Origin: Bacillota bacterium
Lineage (GTDB): Bacteria; Bacillota; Clostridia; Oscillospirales; Acutalibacteraceae
Assembly: GCA_023391275.1 (NCBI GenBank)
Contig: JAEWBE010000002.1
Span: forward strand, 1 to 21,827
Direction of reading: 5' to 3'
Length of the DNA stretch: 21,827 nucleotides
The translations under genes were made by a program, and so were the position numbers. Positions 1-7,834 of the stretch are shown one piece after another (positions within the stretch are counted from its first letter, which is position 1; every line of letters starts with the position of its first letter). Below the pieces are notes generated by a model that was not told the origin of the DNA, ran no database searches, and worked only from the letters and a program-made list of their open reading frames with translations.

Positions 1-2729
1 TTGCTGAAGCTCCAGCAGCGCGGGCATTTTTCGCCGTCGGCATGGGAAACGGTGATGGAGAGTTCCGGTAATTCCTCCCCGGTGAATTCGCCCTTGCCCT
101 CAGCAAAAACTTCGACCTGCGAAGCGATAAACACAGCAGCCAGTTCACTTTCCACTGATTTTACAAAATCATACAATTCGCCGCTGCAGAAAAGCTGCAC
201 TTTTGAATCCAGCGAAGCGCCGATAATTTTATTGGTGCGTGCCAACTCAAGCGCTTTTTTCACATCATCGCGAAGCAAATGGATTCTATCCCACTTTGCG
301 ATAAAGTCAGCGTCGGCATCAACACCTGTTGGTTTTGGCATTTCGTTAAAAAGCACACATTCTTTGTCAGCTTTGTCATCATGCGGCATACTGTGCCAGA
401 TTTCATCGGAAGTAAACGCAAGAATGGGAGAAATCAGGCGTACCATACCGTCAAGGATCAGATACATTGTAGTTTGGGCGGCGCGGCGGCTTTCACCCTC
501 GGCCTTCTCCACATAAAGCCTGTCCTTTAAAACATCGAGATAAAAGTTAGACATATCCACAACACAGAAATTGTGAATTGCGTGATAGGCGTTGTGAAAT
601 TCGAAAGACTCATAACCTTCGCACACGCGGGCAGTCAGTTCATCAAGTTGATGAAGCGCCCAGCGATCAATGGGCTGAAGCTTATCCAGCGAAACCATAT
701 CCTGATCAGGGTCAAAGTCATTGATATTGCCCAAAATGAAGCGGGCGGTATTTCTGATTTTTCGGTATGCATCGGAGAGCTGTTTTAAAATCTCCTTGGA
801 AATACGGATATCGGCATGATAATCGGACGATGCAACCCAAAGCCTCAAAATATCCGCACCGTACTGCTCCACGATTTCCGCAGGATCAATGCCGTTCCCC
901 AGCGATTTCGACTGCTTGCGCCCTTCGCCGTCAACAACCCATCCGTGAGTCACTACCGCCTTGTAGGGTGCCTTGCCGCGCCACGCCACCGAAGTGAGCA
1001 GCGACGACTGGAACCAGCCCCTGTACTGGTCCGCACCCTCAAGATAAAGGTCGGCGGGCCAGTGAAGCTCCGGCCTTTGATCCGCCACTGCGGCGTGTGT
1101 TACGCCGGAGTCAAACCAAACATCCATAATATCATGCTCTTTTGTGAATTCGCTGCCACCGCATTTACCGCACTTTATTCCGGCAGGCAGAATATCCTTC
1201 GCGTCTTTAATATACCACGAGTCCGAACCTTCTGCACGGAACAATTCAGAGACAGCCGCCATAGCTTCCTTTGAAATTAACGGCTCGCCGCACTCCTTGC
1301 AGTAAAAGATGGGAATCGGCACACCCCACCGGCGCTGACGCGAAATGCACCAGTCGTTTCGATCCATTACCATCGAAGTGATACGGTCACGCCCCCATGC
1401 GGGTACCCAGTTTACTTTATTGATTTCCTCAACCGCTTTTTCCTTAATGGCGTCGACAGAGCAAAACCACTGTTCCGTCGCACGGAAAAGAACGGGATTT
1501 TTGCAGCGCCAGCAGTGCGGATACTGATGGATAATCTGCTTCATGGCAAACATAGCGCCAATTTCCTGTAAATGCTTGGCGATGGCTTTGTTGGCCTGAA
1601 CAGTCGTCAACCCGTTAAACAGGTCCCCTGCCTCAGCAGTAAGCTTGCCGTGGGCGTCGACGGGAACAATCACGGGAATTTGCGGATAATGGTCGTGACA
1701 TACGTTAAAGTCCTCAACGCCGTGGCCGGGAGCTGTGTGGACGCAGCCTGTGCCGCTTTCCAGCGTAACGTGATCGCCGACAATAATCAGCGAAGTCCTA
1801 TCCAGATACGGGTGCGCGGTTTCCATGAGTTCCAGTTCGGAGCCCTTGAAAGTGGCAATCACTTCATAACCGGTTTTACCGGCTTCCTGCATAGCGCTCT
1901 CGTAAAGGGCGGAAGCCATCACATAATATTCATTTTCCCATTTGATAAGAGAATATTCAAAATCGGGGCCCAGGCAGATTGCCACATTCCCCGGAATCGT
2001 CCATGTTGTAGTGGTCCAGATAACGAAATAGGTATGGCTAAGATCGGCTCCCTTTGCAGTGAACAGACCTTTGTCATTCGTTACGCGGAACTTGACGTAT
2101 ATGGAATTGCACGGATCTTCAGCATACTCAATTTCGGCTTCTGCAAGCGCGGTTTCGCACTCGGGGCACCAATAAACCGGTTTCAGGCCTTTATAAATAT
2201 AACCTTTGGTCGCCATTTGCGAAAAAATTTCAATTTGCTTTGCTTCAAAATCATGGGTCAGCGTAATGTATGGATGATCCCAGTCGCCAATACCGCCCAA
2301 ACGCTTAAACTGGTTGCGCTGATCGTCAAGATAACCCAATGCAAATTCCCGGCAAAGCCTGCGAAGTTCCACATCCGAAATCGTGGTGGAATTGTCCACC
2401 CCGGCCTTTTTTCTTGCTTTTAATTCGGTGGGCAGGCCGTGGGTATCCCAACCCGGAACATACGGTGCCTTAAAGCCGGACATATTCTTGTAGCGGACAA
2501 TAATATCCTTTAAAGTCTTGTTGAGCGCCGTACCAAGGTGAATGTCGCCGTTGGCATACGGAGGGCCGTCATGAAGCACATAAACAGGCTTTCCTTCGTT
2601 CTTCTCCATCGTTTTTTCATATATTTTATTCTCTTCCCATGCTTTCAGCATTTCCGGTTCGCGCTTCGGCAGGCCGGCCTGCATTGCAAAGTCGGTTTTT
2701 GGAAGATGCAAGGTGCTTTTGTAATCCAT
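1..2729 (-). CDS. ileS: Isoleucyl-tRNA synthetase, 3' end beyond window
   Basis: Class I aminoacyl-tRNA synthetase charging tRNA-Ile in the cytoplasm, with editing of mis-activated valine. 909 residues are visible from ATG 2729; the frame runs off the left edge inside the C-terminal zinc motif EKCPRCW, so only a few tens of residues are likely missing. Seen: N-terminal GPPYANGDIHLGT (HIGH region, residues 56-67), editing-domain WTTTTWTIPGN, an internal CKECG/CGKCG insert, MDVWFDSG, and KQSKS at residues 605-609 in the KMSKS position. Both class I signatures are variant (HLGT for HIGH, KQSKS for KMSKS). The start is supported by TAAGGAGAG about 10 bases upstream. Only 44 bases separate it from divIVA, which leaves no room for a T-box leader, so it is probably transcribed from the upstream operon. 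Identity is firm from many collinear motifs. Confidence 0.96.
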   Translation of the reverse strand, partial: MDYKSTLHLPKTDFAMQAGLPKREPEMLKAWEENKIYEKTMEKNEGKPVYVLHDGPPYANGDIHLGTALNKTLKDIIVRYKNMSGFKAPYVPGWDTHGLPTELKARKKAGVDNSTTISDVELRRLCREFALGYLDDQRNQFKRLGGIGDWDHPYITLTHDFEAKQIEIFSQMATKGYIYKGLKPVYWCPECETALAEAEIEYAEDPCNSIYVKFRVTNDKGLFTAKGADLSHTYFVIWTTTTWTIPGNVAICLGPDFEYSLIKWENEYYVMASALYESAMQEAGKTGYEVIATFKGSELELMETAHPYLDRTSLIIVGDHVTLESGTGCVHTAPGHGVEDFNVCHDHYPQIPVIVPVDAHGKLTAEAGDLFNGLTTVQANKAIAKHLQEIGAMFAMKQIIHQYPHCWRCKNPVLFRATEQWFCSVDAIKEKAVEEINKVNWVPAWGRDRITSMVMDRNDWCISRQRRWGVPIPIFYCKECGEPLISKEAMAAVSELFRAEGSDSWYIKDAKDILPAGIKCGKCGGSEFTKEHDIMDVWFDSGVTHAAVADQRPELHWPADLYLEGADQYRGWFQSSLLTSVAWRGKAPYKAVVTHGWVVDGEGRKQSKSLGNGIDPAEIVEQYGADILRLWVASSDYHADIRISKEILKQLSDAYRKIRNTARFILGNINDFDPDQDMVSLDKLQPIDRWALHQLDELTARVCEGYESFEFHNAYHAIHNFCVVDMSNFYLDVLKDRLYVEKAEGESRRAAQTTMYLILDGMVRLISPILAFTSDEIWHSMPHDDKADKECVLFNEMPKPTGVDADADFIAKWDRIHLLRDDVKKALELARTNKIIGASLDSKVQLFCSGELYDFVKSVESELAAVFIASQVEVFAEGKGEFTGEELPELSITVSHADGEKCPRCWSFS

Positions 2730-2773
2730 TGATTCTTCTCTCTCCTTAGGTATATTCGTTATTTATTATGATT

Positions 2774-3532
2774 TTAGATACCGTCCGGAGAATTATTATC
2801 ATCGGAGATATCAGACTCATCACCAAATTGAATTGCGGTATAACGGGCGGGTACCGCCTCAAAGGCCTGCGTATCGTCAAAATTGGAAACCTCGGCATGA
2901 AACAGCGGGTCACCCGGTTCCTCTGCCTGGGCTTCTTCCGAACTCGCAGGCTCCTGCGAAATCGGTTTTGCAGCGGCGGGTTCCTCACGATATGGCGCTG
3001 CAGGCTCATCATCCACCGGTTCCGCTGCTTTTGGCTCCGGCTTGCGGGCTGGTAAAGCATCAATTAATGTAAGGTGTTCCTTATAAATATCTAAAAGTTT
3101 GGAACGGAAATCTGACACAGACTGCTGCAGACGCTCCATCTCTTTTTTCTGCTCGACAATTTCCTGATTTGCGGTTGATATAATCCGTTCCGCTTTCAGG
3201 TTGGCGTCTTTCAGGATAATTTCAGCCTTGTGGCGTGACTCCCGGATGGAGGCGTCGCCCAGCTTCTGCGCGCTGACGAGTGCATTTTTAATGTCCTCCT
3301 CTTCCGCACGGTAATCTTCAATTTTGGCAGCCAGAATTTTAAGTTTTTCCAAAAGCTGATCGTTTTCGGCCTTTAATTTTTCGTATTCCTCTTTCTGCTC
3401 AATGTTCTTCTTCATCAGCGTATCGTAGGATTCTTTCACCTGATCAATGAACTGATCGACATCGTCGGTTCGGTAACCCGAAAACCCGGATTTTCTGAAG
3501 CTGGCATTGATAATGTCATTTAAAGATAGCAT
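2774..3532 (-). CDS. divIVA: DivIVA-family cell division/polarity protein
   Basis: Coiled-coil scaffold that in Gram-positive bacteria binds strongly curved membrane at septa and poles. The start MLSLNDIINASFRKSGFSGY is the typical N-terminal DivIVA membrane-targeting module, followed by RTDDVDQFIDQV. A long heptad-rich coiled coil covers about residues 30-165, then an Ala/Pro/Glu-rich, probably disordered acidic tail. An upstream in-frame start at 3571 would add 13 residues, but the GGGAGGG ribosome site at 3541-3547 lies 8 bases before ATG 3532, so I chose 3532 (252 aa). That upstream extension would overlap ylmH. It lies directly after sepF and ylmH, the usual Gram-positive division-cluster order, and before ileS. 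Confidence 0.94.
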   Translation of the reverse strand: MLSLNDIINASFRKSGFSGYRTDDVDQFIDQVKESYDTLMKKNIEQKEEYEKLKAENDQLLEKLKILAAKIEDYRAEEEDIKNALVSAQKLGDASIRESRHKAEIILKDANLKAERIISTANQEIVEQKKEMERLQQSVSDFRSKLLDIYKEHLTLIDALPARKPEPKAAEPVDDEPAAPYREEPAAAKPISQEPASSEEAQAEEPGDPLFHAEVSNFDDTQAFEAVPARYTAIQFGDESDISDDNNSPDGI

Positions 3533-3548
3533 GCCCAAAGCCCTCCCA

Positions 3549-4304
3549 TTAAATATATTTTCTGCCCGCAATGCTCAACCTGCCTTTTTTGGTCACCGGA
3601 CCAATGCGGTCAAGAACAAAGCGGCCTTTTCCCCTAATCGAAAGCTTGCTGCCCTCCGCTACAGAAGCGGAAACCGAGGTGTTCACCTCGTGATTCAGCG
3701 TAATCAGACCTGCACGGATCAGCTCAGATGATTTTTCCCTGCTGGTACCAACCGCAGCAGCCACAATACAATCCAGCCGCGCAGAAGCGACAACTGCGGA
3801 AAAATCCTCAAATTTACCGCCCGCGGGTAATGGCTCCACCGCGCCAGCGGTTAAAGTAACACCGACCCGACCGATTTTTTCTGTCTGAGTTAAAATAAAT
3901 TCTGTAATTTCACTTCGTGCAAACAGGACGCAGCGACCCTCGCCGACCAAAATATCACCCAGTGTTTCCCTTTGGATTCCGTTTGCAAGCAGTGCGCCCA
4001 AAAAATCGCGGTGGCTGAGCGAATCGCAGCGGCGGAAAGCGGCGGTAACCGGAGTAATTGGGAACGAGGAGGAATCCGGTGCGAGAAAGTCCGGAAATGC
4101 ACCAAAAACTACACGCTCCGAGTCGTCGTGGCCACCCCAGAGCATATAGTTTTTAAAAGAGATATTCGACATTAATTTTTGTGCGGCGACAGCCTGACGC
4201 TCATCCAGAAAGCCGACAAATCGGGGACGCGCTCCGCTTTGCGCAAGCCGCACGGCATCACGGAGCTTTGCCTCCAACACGGCGTCATCGGATTTTTTCT
4301 CCAT
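3549..4304 (-). CDS. ylmH: YlmH-type S4-domain RNA-binding protein
   Basis: 251 aa. N-terminal YlmH domains (FVGFLDERQAVAAQ near residues 29-42; YMLWGGHDDSERVVFGAFP near 53-71) followed by a C-terminal S4 RNA-binding domain at about 177-240, with the typical SREKSSELIRAGLITLNH stretch. Members of this family bind the large ribosomal subunit, and the Bacillus protein has been linked to ribosome-associated quality control; the gene sits in the division cluster of most Gram-positives. The ATG overlaps the sepF stop as TAATG, so translational coupling to sepF is likely. The exact cellular role in this organism is inferred from family and synteny only. Confidence 0.92.
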   Translation of the reverse strand: MEKKSDDAVLEAKLRDAVRLAQSGARPRFVGFLDERQAVAAQKLMSNISFKNYMLWGGHDDSERVVFGAFPDFLAPDSSSFPITPVTAAFRRCDSLSHRDFLGALLANGIQRETLGDILVGEGRCVLFARSEITEFILTQTEKIGRVGVTLTAGAVEPLPAGGKFEDFSAVVASARLDCIVAAAVGTSREKSSELIRAGLITLNHEVNTSVSASVAEGSKLSIRGKGRFVLDRIGPVTKKGRLSIAGRKYI

Positions 4305-4786
4305 TAAAAGTACACACCGTTGTTTTCCAACTCATCTAAAACATCGTCGCCGGTCAGGTCAACATTATACGGCGTAATAATAAAAGTACTTGTGGCGACC
4401 CGCTTGATCTTTCCCCCGTTGGCATAGGCGACACCGCTCAGGAAGTCAATAATTCTGCGGGAAACATCTTTATTGGTATTTTCTAGATTCAAAACAACCG
4501 TGTGCATCTTTAACAGCTCATCCGCTACCGCACAGGTTTCCTCACCAAAGCGCTCCGGCTTGAACAGAACTACCTGAAGCTGGGCTGTCGCATGAATGTT
4601 CACCACTTTATTCCCGGAATTCGGCACAGTGGTACGTTTTGCGGGTTCGCGTTCCCGCTCATGAAAATCGTTGTCCTCATTCACGCTGACGGGCATGTCC
4701 TCTTGCCGTGCATCCTCGTAGTCGTAATCATATTCGTCGTCCGGCGGGTTCCACATACCCTTGATCTTTTCTACAAATCCTGCCAT
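4304..4786 (-). CDS. sepF: Cell division protein SepF
   Basis: 160 aa. SepF is a membrane-bound partner of FtsZ at the division septum. The first 12 residues (MAGFVEKIKGMW) fit the short amphipathic membrane anchor. A charged, low-complexity Asp/Glu/Tyr linker runs to about residue 55. The globular SepF domain follows (about 60-158), with VVLNLENTNKDVSRRIIDFL and SGVAYANGGKIKRV, close to the family consensus. GGGAGG lies 7 bases before the ATG. It is 12 bases after yggS and overlaps ylmH by one base, the standard yggS-sepF-ylmH order. Confidence 0.96.
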   Translation of the reverse strand: MAGFVEKIKGMWNPPDDEYDYDYEDARQEDMPVSVNEDNDFHEREREPAKRTTVPNSGNKVVNIHATAQLQVVLFKPERFGEETCAVADELLKMHTVVLNLENTNKDVSRRIIDFLSGVAYANGGKIKRVATSTFIITPYNVDLTGDDVLDELENNGVYF

Positions 4787-4798
4787 GATCCTGCCTCC

Positions 4799-5539
4799 CT
4801 AAATTTTATTATCGTATATCCTTGGGCCAAACAGGGCGGAGCCCACCCTTACCATATTGGCCCCAGCCAAAATCGCCTGAGAATAGTCGGATGACATTCC
4901 CATTGATAAATAATCCATATCAACATTATCTAATTTTTTGGTCTTTATGTCAACAAAATATTTGGACATATTTGAAAAATACTCCATTGTTTTAGCGTTT
5001 CCGGCATCTGCCGGAGGAATTGCCATGAGTCCGCGCACATGAACGCCTGAAAAACCTGCAATCTCCGGCAACAAATCAAACAGGTTCTGCGGCAGAACAC
5101 CGGATTTGTTCGGCTCGCTGCCGATATTAACCTCAATTAAAATATCTGTGACAGCCGCATGAAGAACAGACAGGCGAGAAATTTCACCCGCCAGCTTGGT
5201 ACTGTCCACTGACTGAATCATACCGACCCGGCCGATAATATTTTTTACTTTATTAGTCTGCAGGTGCCCAATGAACTGAAGGCTGCAATGTTCAAGATCA
5301 TAGAAAGAGTATTTTTCACAAAGTTCCTGCACTTTGTTTTCACCGATATGGTCGATACCGAGTGCAATCCCCCGGTTAATTACCTCCACCGGAACGGTTT
5401 TTGTCGCGGCAAGCAGGGTGATATCCTGCGGGCGGCGGCCCGATTTTACGGCCGCTTCGGCAATTTCATTCCGAATGACCTTCAAATTCTCTTCCAAATC
5501 CAAAAAACGCTGTTCCAATTCATTTGACAACTTTTCCAT
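4799..5539 (-). CDS. yggS: YggS-family PLP homeostasis protein (PLPBP)
   Basis: 246 aa cytosolic pyridoxal-phosphate-binding protein, a single-domain TIM barrel resembling alanine racemase domain I and involved in vitamin B6/amino acid homeostasis rather than catalysis. Seen: LLAATKTV with the PLP lysine at K47, HIGENKVQE near residue 66, FIGHLQTNK, EVNIG near 138-142, GLMAIPP, and the phosphate-binding SMGMSSDYSQAI near the C terminus. The ATG lies inside the last codons of the HlyD-like gene (20-base overlap), with AAGGGA upstream, so translation is probably coupled. The partner of sepF in nearly all Gram-positive division clusters. Confidence 0.95.
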   Translation of the reverse strand: MEKLSNELEQRFLDLEENLKVIRNEIAEAAVKSGRRPQDITLLAATKTVPVEVINRGIALGIDHIGENKVQELCEKYSFYDLEHCSLQFIGHLQTNKVKNIIGRVGMIQSVDSTKLAGEISRLSVLHAAVTDILIEVNIGSEPNKSGVLPQNLFDLLPEIAGFSGVHVRGLMAIPPADAGNAKTMEYFSNMSKYFVDIKTKKLDNVDMDYLSMGMSSDYSQAILAGANMVRVGSALFGPRIYDNKI

Positions 5540-6806
5540 TGTATAAATCAGTCCCTTCTACAACAACTTCATCGGAAAGTTTTACGGTGGTATCCGTCAT
5601 CAAATCCGCCGTCGGAGGGTTTGAATCGCAGATGACGTAAGTGTCCGTGCTGTACAGCGGGAAAATCTGTTTAAACAGAATTTCATTCCCGTGCATAACA
5701 TAAACGCCCTTAACATCTTTTTTTACCGTGGTAGTTTTTCCTTTATCGTCTGTGGTCGTTTTACTTACGGATTCAAAATGAACCGCCTTCTGGCTGACCC
5801 GAATTCCCGTGTATGTTTCGATTTGAATCTGCGCCGTTTCGTTTCGAATCGCCGCAATGGATGAATTCATGTAATTGCTTTGCAAAATTACCGCAGCCTC
5901 GGAAGATTTCGCTGTGATATTTACGTTGGCAACCATCGCCGGTACCGTTTCATTGGAAGCGAACGGGAACTGAATGGAAACCGCATCCCCAAGTTTAAAA
6001 CGAGGAACCTGATTTTCGGGGATCACAAAGGCAAAGTACCAATTGAAGTCGCCGCAGATTTTTCCAACCGAATCGGCAGGAACCGCGGCTTTTGCGCTCT
6101 GCTTCGCCTTAATGTCTGCCGCCGTCAGATTAATCGCCGTGGAAAAATCAAACACAGATTCATATCCGTCCGCTGAATTAACAAAATAACCGGCTGCCGG
6201 CGCCGTGACAGAACCCGTCGGCTGGGAATTGGCGGCGGCAAGGGCATCCCGCCGGGCTTTCAGCGCGTTGATTCTGGAACTGAAATTCGTCACTTTATCG
6301 GTAACAACCTGACGCTCGTTTACCAGGTACAGAAAATTTTCCCTGTCGTCGGCCAAATCGGAGTACTTGCAGGAATTAAAATCATCAAGGACTTCAATCA
6401 AATTTAAATTTATCTGATTGTTGACGGAATCGGGACTGGCGGCGTAAGTATCCCCCGGTGTACTGAGCTTTTGCAGCCTGGCGATCTCGCTGTCAAGGCT
6501 TTGAAGCTGCTGCTGCGCAGCCGCGCTTTGCGCGCTTGCGTAAATCTGGGCGACCTTCCCGCCGGCTGCAATTTTTCCGCCATTTGGAATAATGTAATCA
6601 ATTACACCGCTCGTCTTGTTGGAAACAAGACTTTCCTGCCGGATTGCAATGCCGGAAACCTGCGCAGTGTCCGCTGTAGTAGCATAGGAAGCTGTTTCCG
6701 TCTGTACCTGAGAATACCGGGAATTATAAATCTGATAGCCCAGATAGATAAACAACAGAATCGCCACAACGGCCGACATAAACCTTTTCAGCAAAGGACT
6801 GTTCAT
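5520..6806 (-). CDS. HlyD/efflux-adaptor-like membrane-anchored protein in division cluster
   Basis: 428 aa. One N-terminal transmembrane segment (about residues 9-26) with a short basic cytoplasmic end and no signal-peptidase site. The outside part begins with a lipoyl/barrel-sandwich half (ESLVSNKTSGVIDYIIPNGG, about 58-77), then an alpha-helical Gln/Ala-rich hairpin (about 90-190), the second half (GSVTAPAAGYFVN, about 198-210), and a beta-barrel region (about 255-330). This is the layout of HlyD/membrane-fusion adaptors, but there is no transporter or TolC partner beside it. It overlaps yggS and precedes sepF, so a role in envelope or septum work is possible but is only inference from position. 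The start is supported by GGAG 8 bases before ATG 6806. Family assignment is fairly sure; function is unknown. Confidence 0.8.
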   Translation of the reverse strand: MNSPLLKRFMSAVVAILLFIYLGYQIYNSRYSQVQTETASYATTADTAQVSGIAIRQESLVSNKTSGVIDYIIPNGGKIAAGGKVAQIYASAQSAAAQQQLQSLDSEIARLQKLSTPGDTYAASPDSVNNQINLNLIEVLDDFNSCKYSDLADDRENFLYLVNERQVVTDKVTNFSSRINALKARRDALAAANSQPTGSVTAPAAGYFVNSADGYESVFDFSTAINLTAADIKAKQSAKAAVPADSVGKICGDFNWYFAFVIPENQVPRFKLGDAVSIQFPFASNETVPAMVANVNITAKSSEAAVILQSNYMNSSIAAIRNETAQIQIETYTGIRVSQKAVHFESVSKTTTDDKGKTTTVKKDVKGVYVMHGNEILFKQIFPLYSTDTYVICDSNPPTADLMTDTTVKLSDEVVVEGTDLYNGKVVK

Positions 6807-6883
6807 TTATAACACTCCATTTCTCCGTTCAGTACCAAATTTCTTCGGCAGTCCTGCTATTTCACCCACAGGAACCACGGCGT

Positions 6884-7834
6884 CTAACCGTTTAATTGCT
6901 TTTCAATCAATTGAACCGCCTGATTTATCACTTCGCTAAAATCAGAATAATCGTCCATAAAGATCCAGTGAATATCCTCATCACGCCGAAACCAGGTAAG
7001 CTGACGTTTGGCGTATCGGCGGCTTTCGCGCCGAATTCGTTCAACCGCTTCATCCAGCGAACATGCGCCCTGAAAATAGGGTAAAAGTTCCTTATAGCCG
7101 ATTGCCTGAAGCGCCGTTTGAGAATTTGGCTGGCTTAAAACCTCTTTTGCTTCCTGAACCAGTCCGTTTTGCACCATGCGGTCAACACGCAGATTAATCC
7201 GGTCATACAGTGTCTGACGATTCCGGTAGTCGAGGCCGATCACACATGCACGGTACGGTGAGGGAATCTGTCTGGAGCGCTCCATTTGCTCCGTCATGGT
7301 GATCCCTGTGGTGCGATAAATTTCTATCGCGCGGATTACGCGCGGAAGATTGTTCGGGTGTATCCGCTCCGCGGAGTGCGGATCAAACTGTTTCAGTTCT
7401 TCCATTAAAGATGCAACGCCTTCCCGTTCCGCCTTTTGCGCGAGTTCGTCACGAAGCGCGTCATCCCTGTCGTTTTCAGTAAACTGAATATGATGCAGCA
7501 AAGAACGGACATAAAGCCCCGTTCCCCCCGCGACGATGGGAAGCTTCCCGCGCGAATGCAGCCCGGAGATGCACTGGGAAGCAAGTGCGACATAATCGGC
7601 CACGCAGAACGGACAGGACAGTTCGACAAAGTCAATCAGGTGGTGCGGGACACCGCGCATTTCCTCCGCGGTCGGCTTCGCCGTGCCGATATTCATTCCC
7701 TTGTAAATCTGCATGGAATCGGCGGAAATGACTTCTCCGTTTTCATGCAGGGCAATTTCAACCGCAAGCCGGCTTTTGCCGGACGCTGTGGGCCCAACGA
7801 CGGCGGCAACGGGTATTTTCGCTGTATCTTTCAT
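6884..7834 (-). CDS. miaA: tRNA dimethylallyltransferase MiaA
   Basis: 316 aa. Transfers the dimethylallyl group from DMAPP to N6 of A37 in tRNAs reading UNN codons, making i6A; MiaB, encoded at the head of the same operon, then makes ms2i6A. Seen: P-loop GPTASGKS (residues 14-21), DSMQIYKGMNIGTAKPT (39-55), GGTGLYVRSLL, NNLPRVIRAIEIY, and QAIGYKEL followed by RRYAKRQLTWFRRDE near the C terminus. The start codon overlaps the mutL stop as ATGA (7831-7834). This mutL-miaA order is widely conserved. Full length for the family. Confidence 0.97.
   Translation of the reverse strand: MKDTAKIPVAAVVGPTASGKSRLAVEIALHENGEVISADSMQIYKGMNIGTAKPTAEEMRGVPHHLIDFVELSCPFCVADYVALASQCISGLHSRGKLPIVAGGTGLYVRSLLHHIQFTENDRDDALRDELAQKAEREGVASLMEELKQFDPHSAERIHPNNLPRVIRAIEIYRTTGITMTEQMERSRQIPSPYRACVIGLDYRNRQTLYDRINLRVDRMVQNGLVQEAKEVLSQPNSQTALQAIGYKELLPYFQGACSLDEAVERIRRESRRYAKRQLTWFRRDEDIHWIFMDDYSDFSEVINQAVQLIEKQLNG

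Noticed and set aside
1572..2423. 283-residue open frame on the plus strand
   Set aside because: Lies wholly opposite ileS, has no ribosome site or recognisable domain, and is the kind of antisense frame expected in GC-rich third-position coding.
2730..2773. T-box riboswitch before ileS
   Set aside because: Only 44 bases separate divIVA and ileS; no AGGGTGG box or terminator is present there.
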